64,000 nucleotides of DNA from Nitriliruptoraceae bacterium (GTDB lineage Bacteria; Actinomycetota; Nitriliruptoria; Nitriliruptorales; Nitriliruptoraceae). The notes beneath the pieces were generated by a model. The model worked only from the letters and a program-made list of their open reading frames with translations. It searched no databases and was not told the DNA's origin. Of the stretch, positions 26,746 through 36,036 are shown piece by piece; positions within the stretch are counted from its first letter, which is position 1; the number at the start of each line of letters is the position of its first letter. The position numbers and the translations under genes were made by a program. Location of the stretch: the NCBI GenBank assembly GCA_018401275.1, contig JAGYKW010000001.1, positions 372,001 to 436,000 of the forward strand, in the 5' to 3' direction.

Positions 26746-26757
26746 ACCGGAGCGCCC

Positions 26758-28590
26758 TCAGTCCGTCGAGGCCACCGGCAGGCCCGGAGCGGATGGAGCC
26801 GTCGGGCCGACCTCGACGATGCGCTGCTGCGGCAGATAGACGGTCGTCCAGCGTTCGACGGACGCGTCCGCGGTGGCGTCGAGCGGTGTCCGCGTCCGGC
26901 TGACGCTCAACGTGAAGCCGTCCCCTCCGGACTGGACGACCCGCTGTGAGCCGGGGCCGAGGTCGGGCGCGACGCGGATGACCTCCGAGAACGTCGTCGG
27001 GTCACGCGGGTCGCCGTGGTCGGCGCGGACGGACTCCCAGGTGGGCACGCCGTACAGCGACACGGTGATCGAGTCGGGGGTGTGGGCGGTGCGGAGCACG
27101 AGCCATCCGGGGGTGTCGTTGAGGAAGCGGACGTCGAGCTCAGGGAAGTTCAACGTCGCCTCGCGGCCGGCCGGGTAGCGCGAGATGAAGAACGAGTGCG
27201 GCTGCCACTGCTCGAGGGGCAGTCCGGCGAAGAAGGCCGCGTTGAGGATCGTGGTGCCGAACTGGGAGACCCCGCCCCCGCACGTGTCGACGAGCTCGCC
27301 GCGGATGATCGTGCCCGCGGGGACGAACCCGTCCTCGCAGCGTCGCGGGCCGGAGGCGCCGTTCACGGAGAACTCCTCGCCGGGCGCGATGAGCCGGTCA
27401 TCGAGGAGGTCCGCGAGCAGCCGGATGTTGATCGCCCGTTCCGTATCCGCCGCATGGGCCGTCGTGAACGTGCCCAGCAGATGCGTCGGTCGTCCCTCGA
27501 GGGCGGCGGCCGTCGTGAGCGCGGGTCCGCGCTCGACCACGCCCGCAGGGGCCACACGTCTGCCGGTGGTCACGAGCTCCGCGATCCGGGCGGCGGTGCG
27601 CGTCGCAGCGAAGACGACCTGGCTGACGCCGCGCTCGATGGCGATGTCGGTCGGGACGGGAGCGAAGGTGACGGAGGACAGGTCACGCAGCTCGACGGAG
27701 GGCGGTCGTTCGGTGAGGAATCGGGCGTCCACCGCTGGCCGATCGAAGGTCGAGCGTCCGACATCGCCCAGTGCTGCGCGGACGCGGTCGACCGGGACGT
27801 CGATGACCGGGCGCAGTTCGCCATCGACGATCGCGCCGGTCACCACGATCAGGCCTGCGAGCACCTGGGGGTCGATGACCAGACGGCGCTCCTGGTGGTG
27901 CAGCACGAACGGTCCCTCGAGGGCCTGCGTGATGAGGGACGCGACCTGCTCGATGTGGGCGAAGGTGCTCGGTGGTGGGGAGAGCGACGTCACGAGCTCG
28001 ACGCGGTCGACGTCCGGATCGAGCAGCGCGGCACGGAGGCGGTCGGCACTGGCGACGCGATCGACGATCACACCGCCGACCGGACCGCTCCACCGCACCG
28101 CGAGCGTGACGGGGTCGATGCTGACCTCACCGACGCTCGGCTGGCGTTCGATCCGGTCGGCGGTCGCGGCGATCCAGGCCTGCAGCTGCTGCTCATCGAC
28201 GCTGCCGCGGGGGGCGACCTCGACGCGATGCAGGGATGCGGTGAGGCGTGCGGCGAGTGCATGGATGTCCGCGGTCCGACCACGTGCGGATGCGGCCTCG
28301 GCCGTGGCCGCCGCGTCGAGCGAGAGCCCCGCCTCGCGTGGTCGCAGCAGGATGCGCTGGCCGGGTGCGCTGACCGCGATCGGGCGGCCGGTCTCGCGCT
28401 CGAGGGCGGGCGTAAGCAGGCGCTGTGCGCTCGACACGTCGCGACCCCCGACGTCGACCCCTGCGACGGTGGTGCCAGGAAGGATGCGCCCGGCCTGCGC
28501 GATGGTGACGAGGAGCAGGGCTGCGAGCGCGACGGCGACGGCGCTGGCGCCGATGGTCAGCGCCCGCACGAGGTGCTGGCGGCTCGGCAC
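26758..28590 (-). CDS. VanW-family protein with peptidoglycan-binding-like repeats
   Basis: 610 residues from the GTG at 28590. Order: a single membrane anchor (residues ~8–30), then two PG_binding_4/YoaR-like domains (~35–370, each beginning near motifs such as GTTVAGVDVGG), then the VanW domain (~375–520, with EFSVNGASGPR, CGGGVSQFGTTILNAAFFAG and the PHSFFISRYPAGREAT block). The protein should face outward and contact the cell wall; VanW proteins occur in vancomycin-resistance loci and many Gram-positives but have no proven reaction. The open frame extends further upstream, but those codons lie beyond the promoter at 28623–28628 and are not translated. Confidence 0.9.
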   Translation of the reverse strand: MPSRQHLVRALTIGASAVAVALAALLLVTIAQAGRILPGTTVAGVDVGGRDVSSAQRLLTPALERETGRPIAVSAPGQRILLRPREAGLSLDAAATAEAASARGRTADIHALAARLTASLHRVEVAPRGSVDEQQLQAWIAATADRIERQPSVGEVSIDPVTLAVRWSGPVGGVIVDRVASADRLRAALLDPDVDRVELVTSLSPPPSTFAHIEQVASLITQALEGPFVLHHQERRLVIDPQVLAGLIVVTGAIVDGELRPVIDVPVDRVRAALGDVGRSTFDRPAVDARFLTERPPSVELRDLSSVTFAPVPTDIAIERGVSQVVFAATRTAARIAELVTTGRRVAPAGVVERGPALTTAAALEGRPTHLLGTFTTAHAADTERAINIRLLADLLDDRLIAPGEEFSVNGASGPRRCEDGFVPAGTIIRGELVDTCGGGVSQFGTTILNAAFFAGLPLEQWQPHSFFISRYPAGREATLNFPELDVRFLNDTPGWLVLRTAHTPDSITVSLYGVPTWESVRADHGDPRDPTTFSEVIRVAPDLGPGSQRVVQSGGDGFTLSVSRTRTPLDATADASVERWTTVYLPQQRIVEVGPTAPSAPGLPVASTD

Positions 28591-28622
28591 GGTGAGGGGT
28601 TCCTGCGGCAGATGAGTACCCG

Positions 28623-28646
28623 AGCGTATCTGCGCGGGTCTACGCT
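28623..28646. promoter_or_regulatory. Divergent −10 pair (VanW protein / zinc-finger protein)
   Basis: Minus strand: TACGCT at 28623–28628, start near 28616, 26 bases before the VanW-protein GTG. Plus strand: TACGCT at 28641–28646, six bases before the ATG at 28653, so leaderless. The same hexamer is used in both directions 18 bases apart. Confidence 0.5.
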
Positions 28647-28652
28647 CCTCCG

Positions 28653-29366
28653 ATGGATCTTCACGCCCGTTTCGAGCAGCTCGCCCTGTCCCACGTGCTC
28701 GGTGGGCTCGCGCGGGGTGATGCCGACGAGTTCCGGTCCCACCTGCGGGCCTGCGTCGACTGTCGCGCACGGGTCGCGGAGCTGCGAGGGATCTCGAGCA
28801 CGCTCGATGCCGCCGCGCGTGAGGAGCGGCGCCGCGCCGCGCAGGAACCGCCGGGACGTCGCGACTCGTCGCCGGGAGCACCTGCTCCTCGGGGCCCGAG
28901 TCGCCTGGGTGTCGTGCTCGCCTCGGCCGTGCTCGTGCTCGGGTTCGCGTTCTGGAACCTTCACCTGCGCACGAGCGCGGACGCCTACCTCACGGTCGCC
29001 GAGGATCGCGGCGCCATCCTGCGCGACCTCGCCGTCGGGACGCTCATCGACGACCCGTCGTTCGCTCCGATCTCGGCCCGCGCGGCGGTCACCGGTGCGC
29101 GCGTCGTGCTCGTGATCGCCGACGGCGGCCCGCTGGGATCCGACGAGCGACTGGTCGCCTGGCTCCTCCCGCTCGGTTCGAGCACGGAGCAGACCGTCGT
29201 GCTCGCCGTCGGACCGAGCCCGACCACGGAGATCGCGGTGCGCATCGAGCGCGGCGCCGCGAGCACCCTCGTCGTCACGCGAGAACGCGGCCTGCTGTCC
29301 TCCAGCGGCCCTCGTGGGGCCGAGATCCTGCGGGTCCCGCTACCTTTCGCGGTCCCGGGCACGTAG
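28653..29366 (+). CDS. Zinc-finger (ZAS-type) anti-sigma-like membrane protein
   Basis: 237 residues. The N-terminal ~40 residues carry the anti-sigma zinc-binding pattern H-x3-C-x2-C (His30, Cys34, Cys37, in RSHLRACVDC). A basic linker, one membrane helix (~85–103, VVLASAVLVLGFAFW) and an extracytoplasmic domain rich in β-strands follow. This is the layout of RskA/RsiW-like factors that hold an ECF sigma factor, but no sigma-factor gene lies beside it, so the partner is elsewhere or the protein senses something else. It is predicted leaderless. The gene's last three codons and stop (29357–29366) lie inside the tRNA-Val gene that follows. Confidence 0.8.
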   Translation: MDLHARFEQLALSHVLGGLARGDADEFRSHLRACVDCRARVAELRGISSTLDAAAREERRRAAQEPPGRRDSSPGAPAPRGPSRLGVVLASAVLVLGFAFWNLHLRTSADAYLTVAEDRGAILRDLAVGTLIDDPSFAPISARAAVTGARVVLVIADGGPLGSDERLVAWLLPLGSSTEQTVVLAVGPSPTTEIAVRIERGAASTLVVTRERGLLSSSGPRGAEILRVPLPFAVPGT

Positions 29367-29428
29367 CTCAGTGGGAGAGCGCTGCCTTCACACGGCAGAG
29401 GTCAGAGGTTCGATACCTCTCGTGCCCA
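29357..29428 (+). tRNA. tRNA-Val (anticodon CAC)
   Basis: Complete cloverleaf: acceptor GGGCACG/CGTGCCC, D stem GCTC/GAGC with a 7-base loop, anticodon stem CTGCC/GGCAG with loop TTCACAC (anticodon CAC, codon GTG), variable loop AGGTC, T arm AGAGG-TTCGATA-CCTCT, discriminator A. Its first ten bases are also the end and stop codon of the zinc-finger protein gene. No separate promoter is evident, so it may be processed from that transcript. Confidence 0.97.
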
Positions 29429-29479
29429 CCCCGGTCGCGGCTCGGTGACGCGCACCTAGGGGCCGCGGAACCCTCCTAC

Positions 29480-29485
29480 TACTCT
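29480..29485 (+). promoter_or_regulatory. −10 element for thrS
   Basis: TACTCT, predicted start near 29492. The remaining leader (~55 bases) is too short for a T-box. Confidence 0.4.
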
Positions 29486-29547
29486 CGTCCTCGCGACGCC
29501 GCCCCGTCACCCGTCCAGCACGTGAGGTCGCGGCGCACTGACGAGCG

Positions 29548-31623
29548 ATGGGACCACCGGTGAGCATGATCCAGGTACGCCACGAGGACGCTGTCGTCGA
29601 GCTCCCTGAGGGGGCGACGGTCCGCGAGGCGCTCGGTCGCCTCGGCGTCATGCGTAACGACGTGATCGCCGCGACCGTCGCTCGCAGCGACGCGCCCGAC
29701 GGCGCTCTCGTGCAGCTGCCCGGGCAGCAGAACGTGCACCCGCACCCGCACGAGGAGTGGGACCTCGACCGTGCGCTCCCGAGCGGCGGCGGGGACGGCG
29801 CGACGGTCATCCTGACGCCGATCCGCGCGTCGAGTCCGGAGGGGCGCGACATCCTGCGGCACTCGACCGCGCACGTCATGGCGCAGGCCGTGACCGACCT
29901 GTTCCCCGAGGCGAAGTGGGCGATCGGGCCGGCGGTCGAGGACGGCTTCTACTACGACTTCGATGTCGAGCGGCCCTTCACCCCGGAGGATCTCGAGACG
30001 ATCGAGACGCGCATGCGCGAGCTGCTCGTCGCCAAGCAGCGCTTCGTGCGGGCCGAGGTCACGCGCGAGGAGGCGCTCGCGATGTTCGCGCAGCAGCCCT
30101 ACAAGCGTGAGGTCATCGAGCGCGTCGAGCCGAGCGAGGTCGACATCGCCGAGGGACGCGACGAGCCGACGTTCACCGTCTACCGGAACGTCGACGTCGA
30201 TGGCGGCGAGGCATGGGTCGACCTGTGCCGAGGTCCGCACCTCGGCTCCACCGACCGCATCCCTGCCTTCAAGCTGCTGCGCACGGCTGGCGCGTACTGG
30301 CGCGGTCGTGAGGACCAGCCGATGCTCCAGCGCATCTACGGCACCGCATGGGAATCGCAGGCGGCGCTCGACGCGCACCTGACGATGCTCGAGGAGGCAC
30401 GTGCCCGCGACCACCGTCGCCTCGGCCGCGAGCTCGGCATGCTGCACATGCCCGAGGAGCTCGGTCCCGGACTCGCGATCTTCCTCCCCAAGGGCGCGCA
30501 CGTGCGGCGGCTCATGGAGGACTGGATCCGTGAGGAGACGCTGGCGCGCGGCTACGAGCCGGTCTACACGCCGCACGTCGCCAAGGAGGACCTGTGGCGG
30601 ATCTCGGGTCACCTCGAGAACTACGGCGACCTGATGTTCCCCGGCATGGAGGTCGAGCACGCGACCTACCGACTCAAGCCGATGAACTGCCCGTTCCACA
30701 TCCTGGCCTACACGTCGCGCACGCGCTCCTACCGCGACCTGCCGCTGCGCATCAGCGAGCTCGGCACCGTCTACCGCTTCGAACGCTCCGGGGTCGTGAA
30801 CGGCATGCTCCGTGCACGTGGTTTCACGCAGGACGACTCGCACATCTTCTGCCGACCCGACCAGGTCGTCGACGAGGTCATCGCCTGCATCACCTTCGCC
30901 CGTGACCTCTACCGCGCGTTCGGGCTCGGTGAGCCGTCACGCGTCGCCGTGTCCACGCGCCCCGACAAGTCGATCGGGACGAGCGAGCAGTGGGAGCAGG
31001 CGGAACGCGCGCTCATGGACGCCGCGGCGGCCTCAGGGTTCGCCTACGAGGTCGACGCCGGAGAAGGTGCGTTCTACGGTCCGAAGATCGACATCCATGC
31101 CCGCGACGCGATCGGTCGCGAGTGGCAGCTGACGACCATCCAGGTCGACTTCAACCTTCCCGGACGGTTCGGGCTCGCCTACATCGGCGAGGACGGGCAG
31201 AAGCATGAGCCGTACATGGTCCACCGCGCCCTGTTCGGCTCGATCGAGCGCTTCTTCGCCGTGCTGCTCGAGTCGACCAACGGCGCGTTCCCGTTCTGGC
31301 TCGCGCCCGAGCAGGTCCGCGTCGTGCCCGTCGCCGCCGACTTCCTCGACCACGCGCACACGGTCGTCGCGGCCTGCCGTGCTGTGGGCTTGCGTGCGGA
31401 GGTGGACGCCTCGGACGACTCGCTGGGTGCTCGCATCCGGACCGCGCAGACGGAGAAGGTCCCGGTGACGCTCGTCGTCGGTGCCGATGAGCAGGCGCAG
31501 GGCACGGTCGCGGTCCGTCGCTACGGCGGGGACCAGCGCAAGGGCGTGCCGCTCGACCAGCTCGTGCAGGAGCTCGTCGAGGAGTCCCGTGCTGGTCGCC
31601 GCGGCGAGATCGCGGTCGGCTGA
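29548..31623 (+). CDS. thrS: Threonyl-tRNA synthetase
   Basis: 691 residues from the ATG at 29548; in-frame GTG (29560) and ATG (29566) are alternatives, the last giving the usual TGS-domain opening MIQVRHED. No clear ribosome site separates them. Domains: TGS (1–~70), the editing domain with HSTAHVMAQA and the later zinc-site DLCRGPHL (~110–290), the class-II catalytic core (~300–580, with MNCPFH, ISELGTVYRFERSGVVNGMLRARGFTQDDSHIFC in pieces) and the C-terminal anticodon-binding domain (~585–680). It charges tRNA-Thr and edits Ser-tRNA-Thr. It opens the thrS–pgsA–patA–pimA cluster conserved in Actinobacteria. Confidence 0.97.
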   Translation: MGPPVSMIQVRHEDAVVELPEGATVREALGRLGVMRNDVIAATVARSDAPDGALVQLPGQQNVHPHPHEEWDLDRALPSGGGDGATVILTPIRASSPEGRDILRHSTAHVMAQAVTDLFPEAKWAIGPAVEDGFYYDFDVERPFTPEDLETIETRMRELLVAKQRFVRAEVTREEALAMFAQQPYKREVIERVEPSEVDIAEGRDEPTFTVYRNVDVDGGEAWVDLCRGPHLGSTDRIPAFKLLRTAGAYWRGREDQPMLQRIYGTAWESQAALDAHLTMLEEARARDHRRLGRELGMLHMPEELGPGLAIFLPKGAHVRRLMEDWIREETLARGYEPVYTPHVAKEDLWRISGHLENYGDLMFPGMEVEHATYRLKPMNCPFHILAYTSRTRSYRDLPLRISELGTVYRFERSGVVNGMLRARGFTQDDSHIFCRPDQVVDEVIACITFARDLYRAFGLGEPSRVAVSTRPDKSIGTSEQWEQAERALMDAAAASGFAYEVDAGEGAFYGPKIDIHARDAIGREWQLTTIQVDFNLPGRFGLAYIGEDGQKHEPYMVHRALFGSIERFFAVLLESTNGAFPFWLAPEQVRVVPVAADFLDHAHTVVAACRAVGLRAEVDASDDSLGARIRTAQTEKVPVTLVVGADEQAQGTVAVRRYGGDQRKGVPLDQLVQELVEESRAGRRGEIAVG

Positions 31624-32435
31624 TGGCGCTGCGTGCGCGCTTCCCCGGGGTCGTGAGCACCGTCGTCGGCCCGCTCGGTCGGGGGCTCGTGCGGATCGGC
31701 GTCGGTCCGAACACCCTCACGACGCTCGGGCTGGTCCTCACCGCGGCGGCCGCGGTCGCGGTCGGACTCGGCGAGCCGCTCGTGGGTGGCCTGCTGTTCT
31801 TCCTCGGCGGCAGCATGGATGCGCTCGATGGCACCGTCGCGCGCGTGTCGGGCAGATCGACGCCGTTCGGTGGCTTCTACGACTCGGTCAGTGACCGGCT
31901 CTCCGACGGGATGATCCTCGCCGGCATCGCCTGGGCCGTCGCGGGGACGCCACGGCTGCTCGGACTCACGCTGATCGCGCTCGTCACCGCAGAGGTCACC
32001 TCCTACGTGCGAGCCCGAGCAGAGTCCATCGACCTCGAGTGCGAGGTCGGCATCCTCGAACGTGCGGAGCGCGGCATCCTGATCCTCATCGGCCTGCTCG
32101 CCGCGCCGGTGTTCGAGGCGGTGCTGTGGGTGCTGGCCGTGGGCGGCGCCATCACGGTCGTGCAGCGCGTCCATCACGTGTGGTGCCAGATCGACCGCGA
32201 CCTGCCCGAGGAACTCATGGTGCTGGCACATGCCGACCGCGCCTGGAGCCGACCGTTCGTGCGCACGGCCCGTGCGTTCTACGGCGATCGCAACTTCGAC
32301 GAGGCGTTCGGAGGCAACCTCGACGACTTCCTCGGCGAGGGTCGCACCGAACGGCTGCGTGAGCGGCTCGCGAGCCGGTTGCGCGCCACCGCCGAGGGTC
32401 GCATCGGGCGGAGCGGGACCGGACCCGAGCGATGA
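31623..32435 (+). CDS. pgsA: CDP-alcohol phosphatidyltransferase, phosphatidylinositol-phosphate synthase
   Basis: 270 residues. The catalytic CDP-alcohol phosphatidyltransferase motif D-x2-D-G-x2-A-R … G-x3-D-x3-D is intact around residues 67–90 (DALDGTVAR, then GFYDSVSD). About six membrane helices are visible, and a hydrophilic C-terminal extension of ~85 residues ends the protein. By position (thrS–pgsA–patA–pimA) it is the PIP synthase that joins CDP-diacylglycerol and inositol-1-phosphate, the first committed step of PIM lipids, and not PG-phosphate synthase. The ATG overlaps the thrS stop (TGATG). Confidence 0.93.
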   Translation: MALRARFPGVVSTVVGPLGRGLVRIGVGPNTLTTLGLVLTAAAAVAVGLGEPLVGGLLFFLGGSMDALDGTVARVSGRSTPFGGFYDSVSDRLSDGMILAGIAWAVAGTPRLLGLTLIALVTAEVTSYVRARAESIDLECEVGILERAERGILILIGLLAAPVFEAVLWVLAVGGAITVVQRVHHVWCQIDRDLPEELMVLAHADRAWSRPFVRTARAFYGDRNFDEAFGGNLDDFLGEGRTERLRERLASRLRATAEGRIGRSGTGPER

Positions 32436-32445
32436 CGGCTCGTCC

Positions 32446-33464
32446 GTGACGGTCGAGCGAGGACGGCTGCTCGGGTCGTTGCCGCCGGCGCCACCCGCGA
32501 CCACATCGCAGCGCATCGCGTACGCGCGTTACCTGGCGATGTGGCGCGCCGTGGAGTCACTCCCGGCCGCCGCCGCCCGTCGGCTGCCTCGCGTCATCGG
32601 TCGGGCATGGTTCCGGGCCGCTTCGTCGCGTCAGCGTGAGCAGGCCGAGCGCAACCTCGCACGTGTGCTGGGTCGCAGCGGTCGCGCCGTCGACACGCGC
32701 CTGCTCGAGGAGGCGTTCGTCAGCTACGCGCGCTACTGGGTCGACGCGTTCCGCGTGCACCGCATGGACGTCGACGCGGTCATCAGGGCGCGACGAGCGT
32801 CGGGCTGCACCACATCGACCGGGTGCGCGACGCCGGGTCCGGCGGGATCCTCGCGACGGCGCACCTCGGCTCGTGGGACGTGGGTGCGCTGTGGTCGTCG
32901 CATCGCCGCTGGGGCATGGTCGTCGTCGCCGAGGTCGTCGAACCCCGTCGCCTGTTCGAGCGCTTCGTGGACCTGCGCGTCGACGCCGGTCTCGACGTCA
33001 TCCCGCTGGTGCGCGGAGGCCCCATGCTCGATCGGCTGGAGACCAGCATCGCGGCGGGTGGCCTCGCGACGCTGCTCGCCGATCGCGACCTGACGCGGCG
33101 GGGTCCGATCGTCGAGTTCTTCGGTGAACCCTGCCGGCTCCCGCCGGGCACAGCAGCGCTCGCGCGTCGAACGGGACGCGAGGTGGCGACCGGTGCGTGG
33201 CTGACCTCGGGCGACGCCTACCACGGTGTCGTCCTCGATCCGGTGGACGTGTCGGGGCTCGATGTCCACGAGGGCACGCAGGTGATCGCGCACCGCCTCG
33301 AGGAGCTCATCGGCCTCGAGCCCACCCAGTGGCACGTGTTCGTGCCGAACTGGTTGGCCGAGCGTGAACCGGACCACCCGGTGGCCCAGCTGTGGCGCTC
33401 GGGAGGGGACTGGCGCCGTGCGGCGCGCGAGGAGTGGCATGCCCGCGCGGAGCCGCGCCCGTGA
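32446..33464 (+). pseudogene. Phosphatidylinositol-mannoside acyltransferase (patA-like), apparent −1 frameshift
   Basis: The N-terminal third is in one frame from the GTG at 32446 (…AYARYLAMWRAVESLP, RQREQAERNLARVLGR, YARYWVDAFRVHRMD) and the rest in another (…GILATAHLGSWDVGALW, LLADRDL, EFFGEPCRLPPGTAALAR). Together they give the ~340-residue lysophospholipid-acyltransferase-like PatA that acylates mannose in PIM1/PIM2 at the inner membrane face; the HLGSWD histidine/aspartate pair is present. The break falls near 32786–32790. One extra G in the GGG run at 32786–32788 restores a continuous frame reading VIRGATSVGLHH. No codon-use decay is seen, so a sequence error is as likely as real inactivation. 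Confidence 0.82.
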
Positions 33465-34663
33465 GGATCGCGATCGTCAGTCCCTACGACCTCGACGTCG
33501 TCGGCGGGGTGCAGGCACACGTCCATGCGCTCGCGGCAGCGCTGCCGCTCGGGTGACGAGACGATCGTGCTCGGCCCCGGACGGCGCGACGGCTCGGATC
33601 GCAGCTCGGACGGCGGCCCAGCCGTGCTCGGTGTCGGCGGGTCGATCCCGGTGCCCGCGAACGGATCGCGCGCTCCGCTCGCGCTCGATCCTCGTGCGGC
33701 GCTGCGGCTGCGCCGGCTGCTGCGTGATGTCCGCCCTGACGTCGTCCATGTCCACGAGCCGCTCGTCCCGCTGATCGGTCCGGCGGCCGTGCGCGCACGC
33801 GACGCTGCACGCGTCCTCACTTTTCATGCGAGTGCGGAAGGGGGGACGCTGCCGCGCCTGTACCGGGCATTGCGCGGACCGGCACGACGCATCGTCGCGC
33901 AGGCGGACGCGCTGACAGCGGTGAGCCCCGTCGCGGCAGCGTTCCACGCGCGGATGCTCGGCATCGACGTGACACGGCTGGAGATCGTGCCGAACGGCGT
34001 CGACGTGGCGCGCTTCGCCGCGCGAGCCGGCGTGGACCGCACGGCGCCGGACGCGCGTGGTGACGCGCGTGACGCGCGCGGGCACGGATGCTCGTGATCG
34101 TGTTCCTCGGCCGCCTGGAGCATCGCAAGGGTGCGGACGTCGCGGTCCGCGCGTTCCTGCGCCTCGCGGCAGAGCGGCCGCACGTTCGCATGCGGGTGCT
34201 CGGTGACGGGCCGATGGCGCCCGTGCTCGAGCGGCTGCGGGCTGCTGCTCCATCCGACGTGGCCGCGCGCCTCGAGCTGTTCGGACGCGCCGACCCGCAG
34301 GAGCTGCCGGGGCTGCTGGCCGCTGCCGACGTGGCGGTGCTGCCGTCGCGCGGCGGCGAGTCGTTCGGCATCGTGCTGCTCGAGGCGATGGCCGCGGACG
34401 TGCCGATCGTCGCGACCGACATCCCCGGCTACCGGGACGTCGCGCGCCACGACCGCGAGGCGCTGCTCGTCGCGCCCGACGACGAGGTGGCGCTCGCGGC
34501 CGGCATCGCCCGCCTGATCGACGAGCCGGCCCTCGCCGCGCGGCTGCGGTCCGCCGGCCGGGCGCGTGCCGACGAGCACGACTGGCAGGTCGTCGCTGCG
34601 CGCATGCGCGACGTCTACCGGCGTGCCCTCGAGCGAGCTGCGGGCGGTCCGCCCGGCCGCTAG
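33461..34663 (+). pseudogene. Phosphatidylinositol α-mannosyltransferase (pimA-like), two apparent frameshifts
   Basis: GT4 glycosyltransferase in three frames. Segment 1 (33461–33556, VRIAIVSPYDLDVVGGVQAHV) is the PimA N-terminal GDP-binding start and overlaps the patA stop by GTGA. Segment 2 runs to about 34082 (PVPANGS, DVVHVHEPL, FHAS, LEIVPNGVDVARF). Segment 3 runs to 34663 (VFLGRLEHRKG, and RGGESFGIVLLEAMAADVP with the catalytic E-x7-E region). Removing one G at 33551–33553 and adding one at 34080–34082 joins them into a single ~400-residue protein. It would add the first mannose to phosphatidylinositol. With patA also broken, PIM synthesis looks lost if the bases are right. Confidence 0.85.
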
Positions 34664-34701
34664 GCCCCGGTGTCGCGGCGTCGCTGCGCCGCTCGGCCGT
34701 T

Positions 34702-34720
34702 CGGACCGGGGGACGGTCCG
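34702..34720. terminator. Hairpin after pimA, possible terminator
   Basis: CGGACC and GGTCCG form a perfect 6-bp stem with a 7-base loop, 38 bases after the pimA stop. No T-run follows, so an intrinsic terminator of the classic type is not shown; high-GC genomes often lack the T-run. Confidence 0.3.
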
Positions 34721-34742
34721 GCGTCCGAGCCCCGCGGTTCCC

Positions 34743-34748
34743 TACCCT
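34743..34748 (+). promoter_or_regulatory. −10 element for the DUF3048 lipoprotein gene
   Basis: TACCCT, start predicted near 34755, 32 bases before the ATG and upstream of its GAGGGAG ribosome site. Confidence 0.45.
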
Positions 34749-34786
34749 TGCGTACGTCCGCTGATGCGGTCACCGAGGGAGCCGCC

Positions 34787-35875
34787 ATGCCGTCCGCCCC
34801 GATCAGTCGAGGTCGCGCCGCTGCGGCCGGCGTCGTGCTCGCTCTGCTGCTCGCCGCCTGTGGTGGTGCTGACGAAGCCGCACCCGTGCAGCCCGGCGCT
34901 CCAGGTGCTCCTGCTCCTGCCCCCGGCTCGGGCGGTGACGCTCCGACAGTGGATCCGGTCGATGGCCGTCCGCGCTCACCCTTCACCGGGCTGCCCGTCG
35001 ACCCGGACGTGCTCGCGCGACCCCTGCTGATCGTGAAGATCGAGAACTCCGAGAGTGCACGGCCGCAGAGCGGTATGGACGCGGCCGACGTCGTCATCGA
35101 GGAGCTGGTCGAGGGAGGCATCACGCGCTTCATGGTGCTGTTCCACGGCGAGCTGCCGCCCGTCGCCGGCCCGATCCGTTCCGCCCGCCCGGTCGATGTC
35201 GATCTGCTCTCCGGGCTCGGCCCATCCGGGTTCGCCTACTCGGGCGCCCGCGCCGAGGTCGAGGGCCTGCTCGCGTCGGCCCCATCGATCCGCGTCGTCG
35301 AGGGGGTCAGCGGTTTCTTCCGTGACGACGCGCGTCGAGCCCCGCACAACCTGTACGTGGAGCCGGCGGCGGTGCTCGATGTCGTCGCGGGACGTGGTGC
35401 ACGTCCGCTGATCGACATCGGCTGGGCGTTCGACGAGCTCGCCCCGGAGGGTGCGCTGGCGTGCCCTGCGAACGCGACCGGTTGCGCGGACCCGGGTGGC
35501 TCCGTCGTCATCGAGATGTCGCGCTCGTTCCGCAGCGGCTGGACCTACGACGCCGCCGCGGGTGTGTACCGCCGCGACCAGAACGGACGGCCGTTCGCAG
35601 CGACGGGCCCGGGCGAGGTCGGTGCGGCGAACGTCGTCATCCTCGCGACGCGGCACTACGTGGGCGCGAGCGGCTACGACGAGACCGACGCGACGACCAC
35701 CGGTGCACCAGCGCTCGTGCTCCGTGATGGCCGTCGCTACGAGGCCCGGTGGGAGAAGCCGACGTCGAGCGATCTGCTGCGCATCCTCACCCCTGACGGT
35801 CGACCGTTCCCGCTCAAGCCGGGACCGACGTGGCTGCACCTCCCGGCCGCCGACCGGATGCCGACCGTCGGCTGA
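34787..35875 (+). CDS. DUF3048-domain lipoprotein (YerB-like)
   Basis: 362 residues from the ATG at 34787, which has GAGGGAG six bases upstream and opens directly into a lipoprotein signal peptide (lipobox LLAAC, lipidated Cys25). A Pro/Ala/Gly linker (30–60) leads to the DUF3048 N-terminal domain (~65–200, PLLIVKIENSESARPQSG, the IEELVEGGITRFM strand and the GPIRSARPVD block) and the DUF3048 C-terminal domain (~240–360). The family is exported, sits on the outer face of the membrane and has no known activity. It occupies the pimA–pdxS gap, with its own promoter. Confidence 0.92.
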   Translation: MPSAPISRGRAAAAGVVLALLLAACGGADEAAPVQPGAPGAPAPAPGSGGDAPTVDPVDGRPRSPFTGLPVDPDVLARPLLIVKIENSESARPQSGMDAADVVIEELVEGGITRFMVLFHGELPPVAGPIRSARPVDVDLLSGLGPSGFAYSGARAEVEGLLASAPSIRVVEGVSGFFRDDARRAPHNLYVEPAAVLDVVAGRGARPLIDIGWAFDELAPEGALACPANATGCADPGGSVVIEMSRSFRSGWTYDAAAGVYRRDQNGRPFAATGPGEVGAANVVILATRHYVGASGYDETDATTTGAPALVLRDGRRYEARWEKPTSSDLLRILTPDGRPFPLKPGPTWLHLPAADRMPTVG

Positions 35876-35958
35876 ACCCCTCGTGCGGCTGTCCGGCCAT
35901 GCGGCCGTCAGCCGTCCAGGGGGCCGCCGGCGCCGAACGTCCCTCAGCGGGTGCGCAG

Positions 35959-35964
35959 TACGCT
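35959..35964 (+). promoter_or_regulatory. −10 element for pdxST
   Basis: TACGCT, predicted start near 35971, 66 bases before pdxS. No PdxR-type repeat was seen nearby. Confidence 0.45.
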
Positions 35965-36036
35965 CCGCTGCGTGAAGAGCCTCCAGGGGGCACATCCCAG
36001 GAGCGCACGCCCTGAGAGCGCACGACGGAGGCCGAC

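Noticed and set aside
29440-29547. T-box riboswitch ahead of thrS
   Set aside because: The gap after the tRNA is ~120 bases and the leader after the −10 only ~55; no specifier hairpin or T-box core is present.
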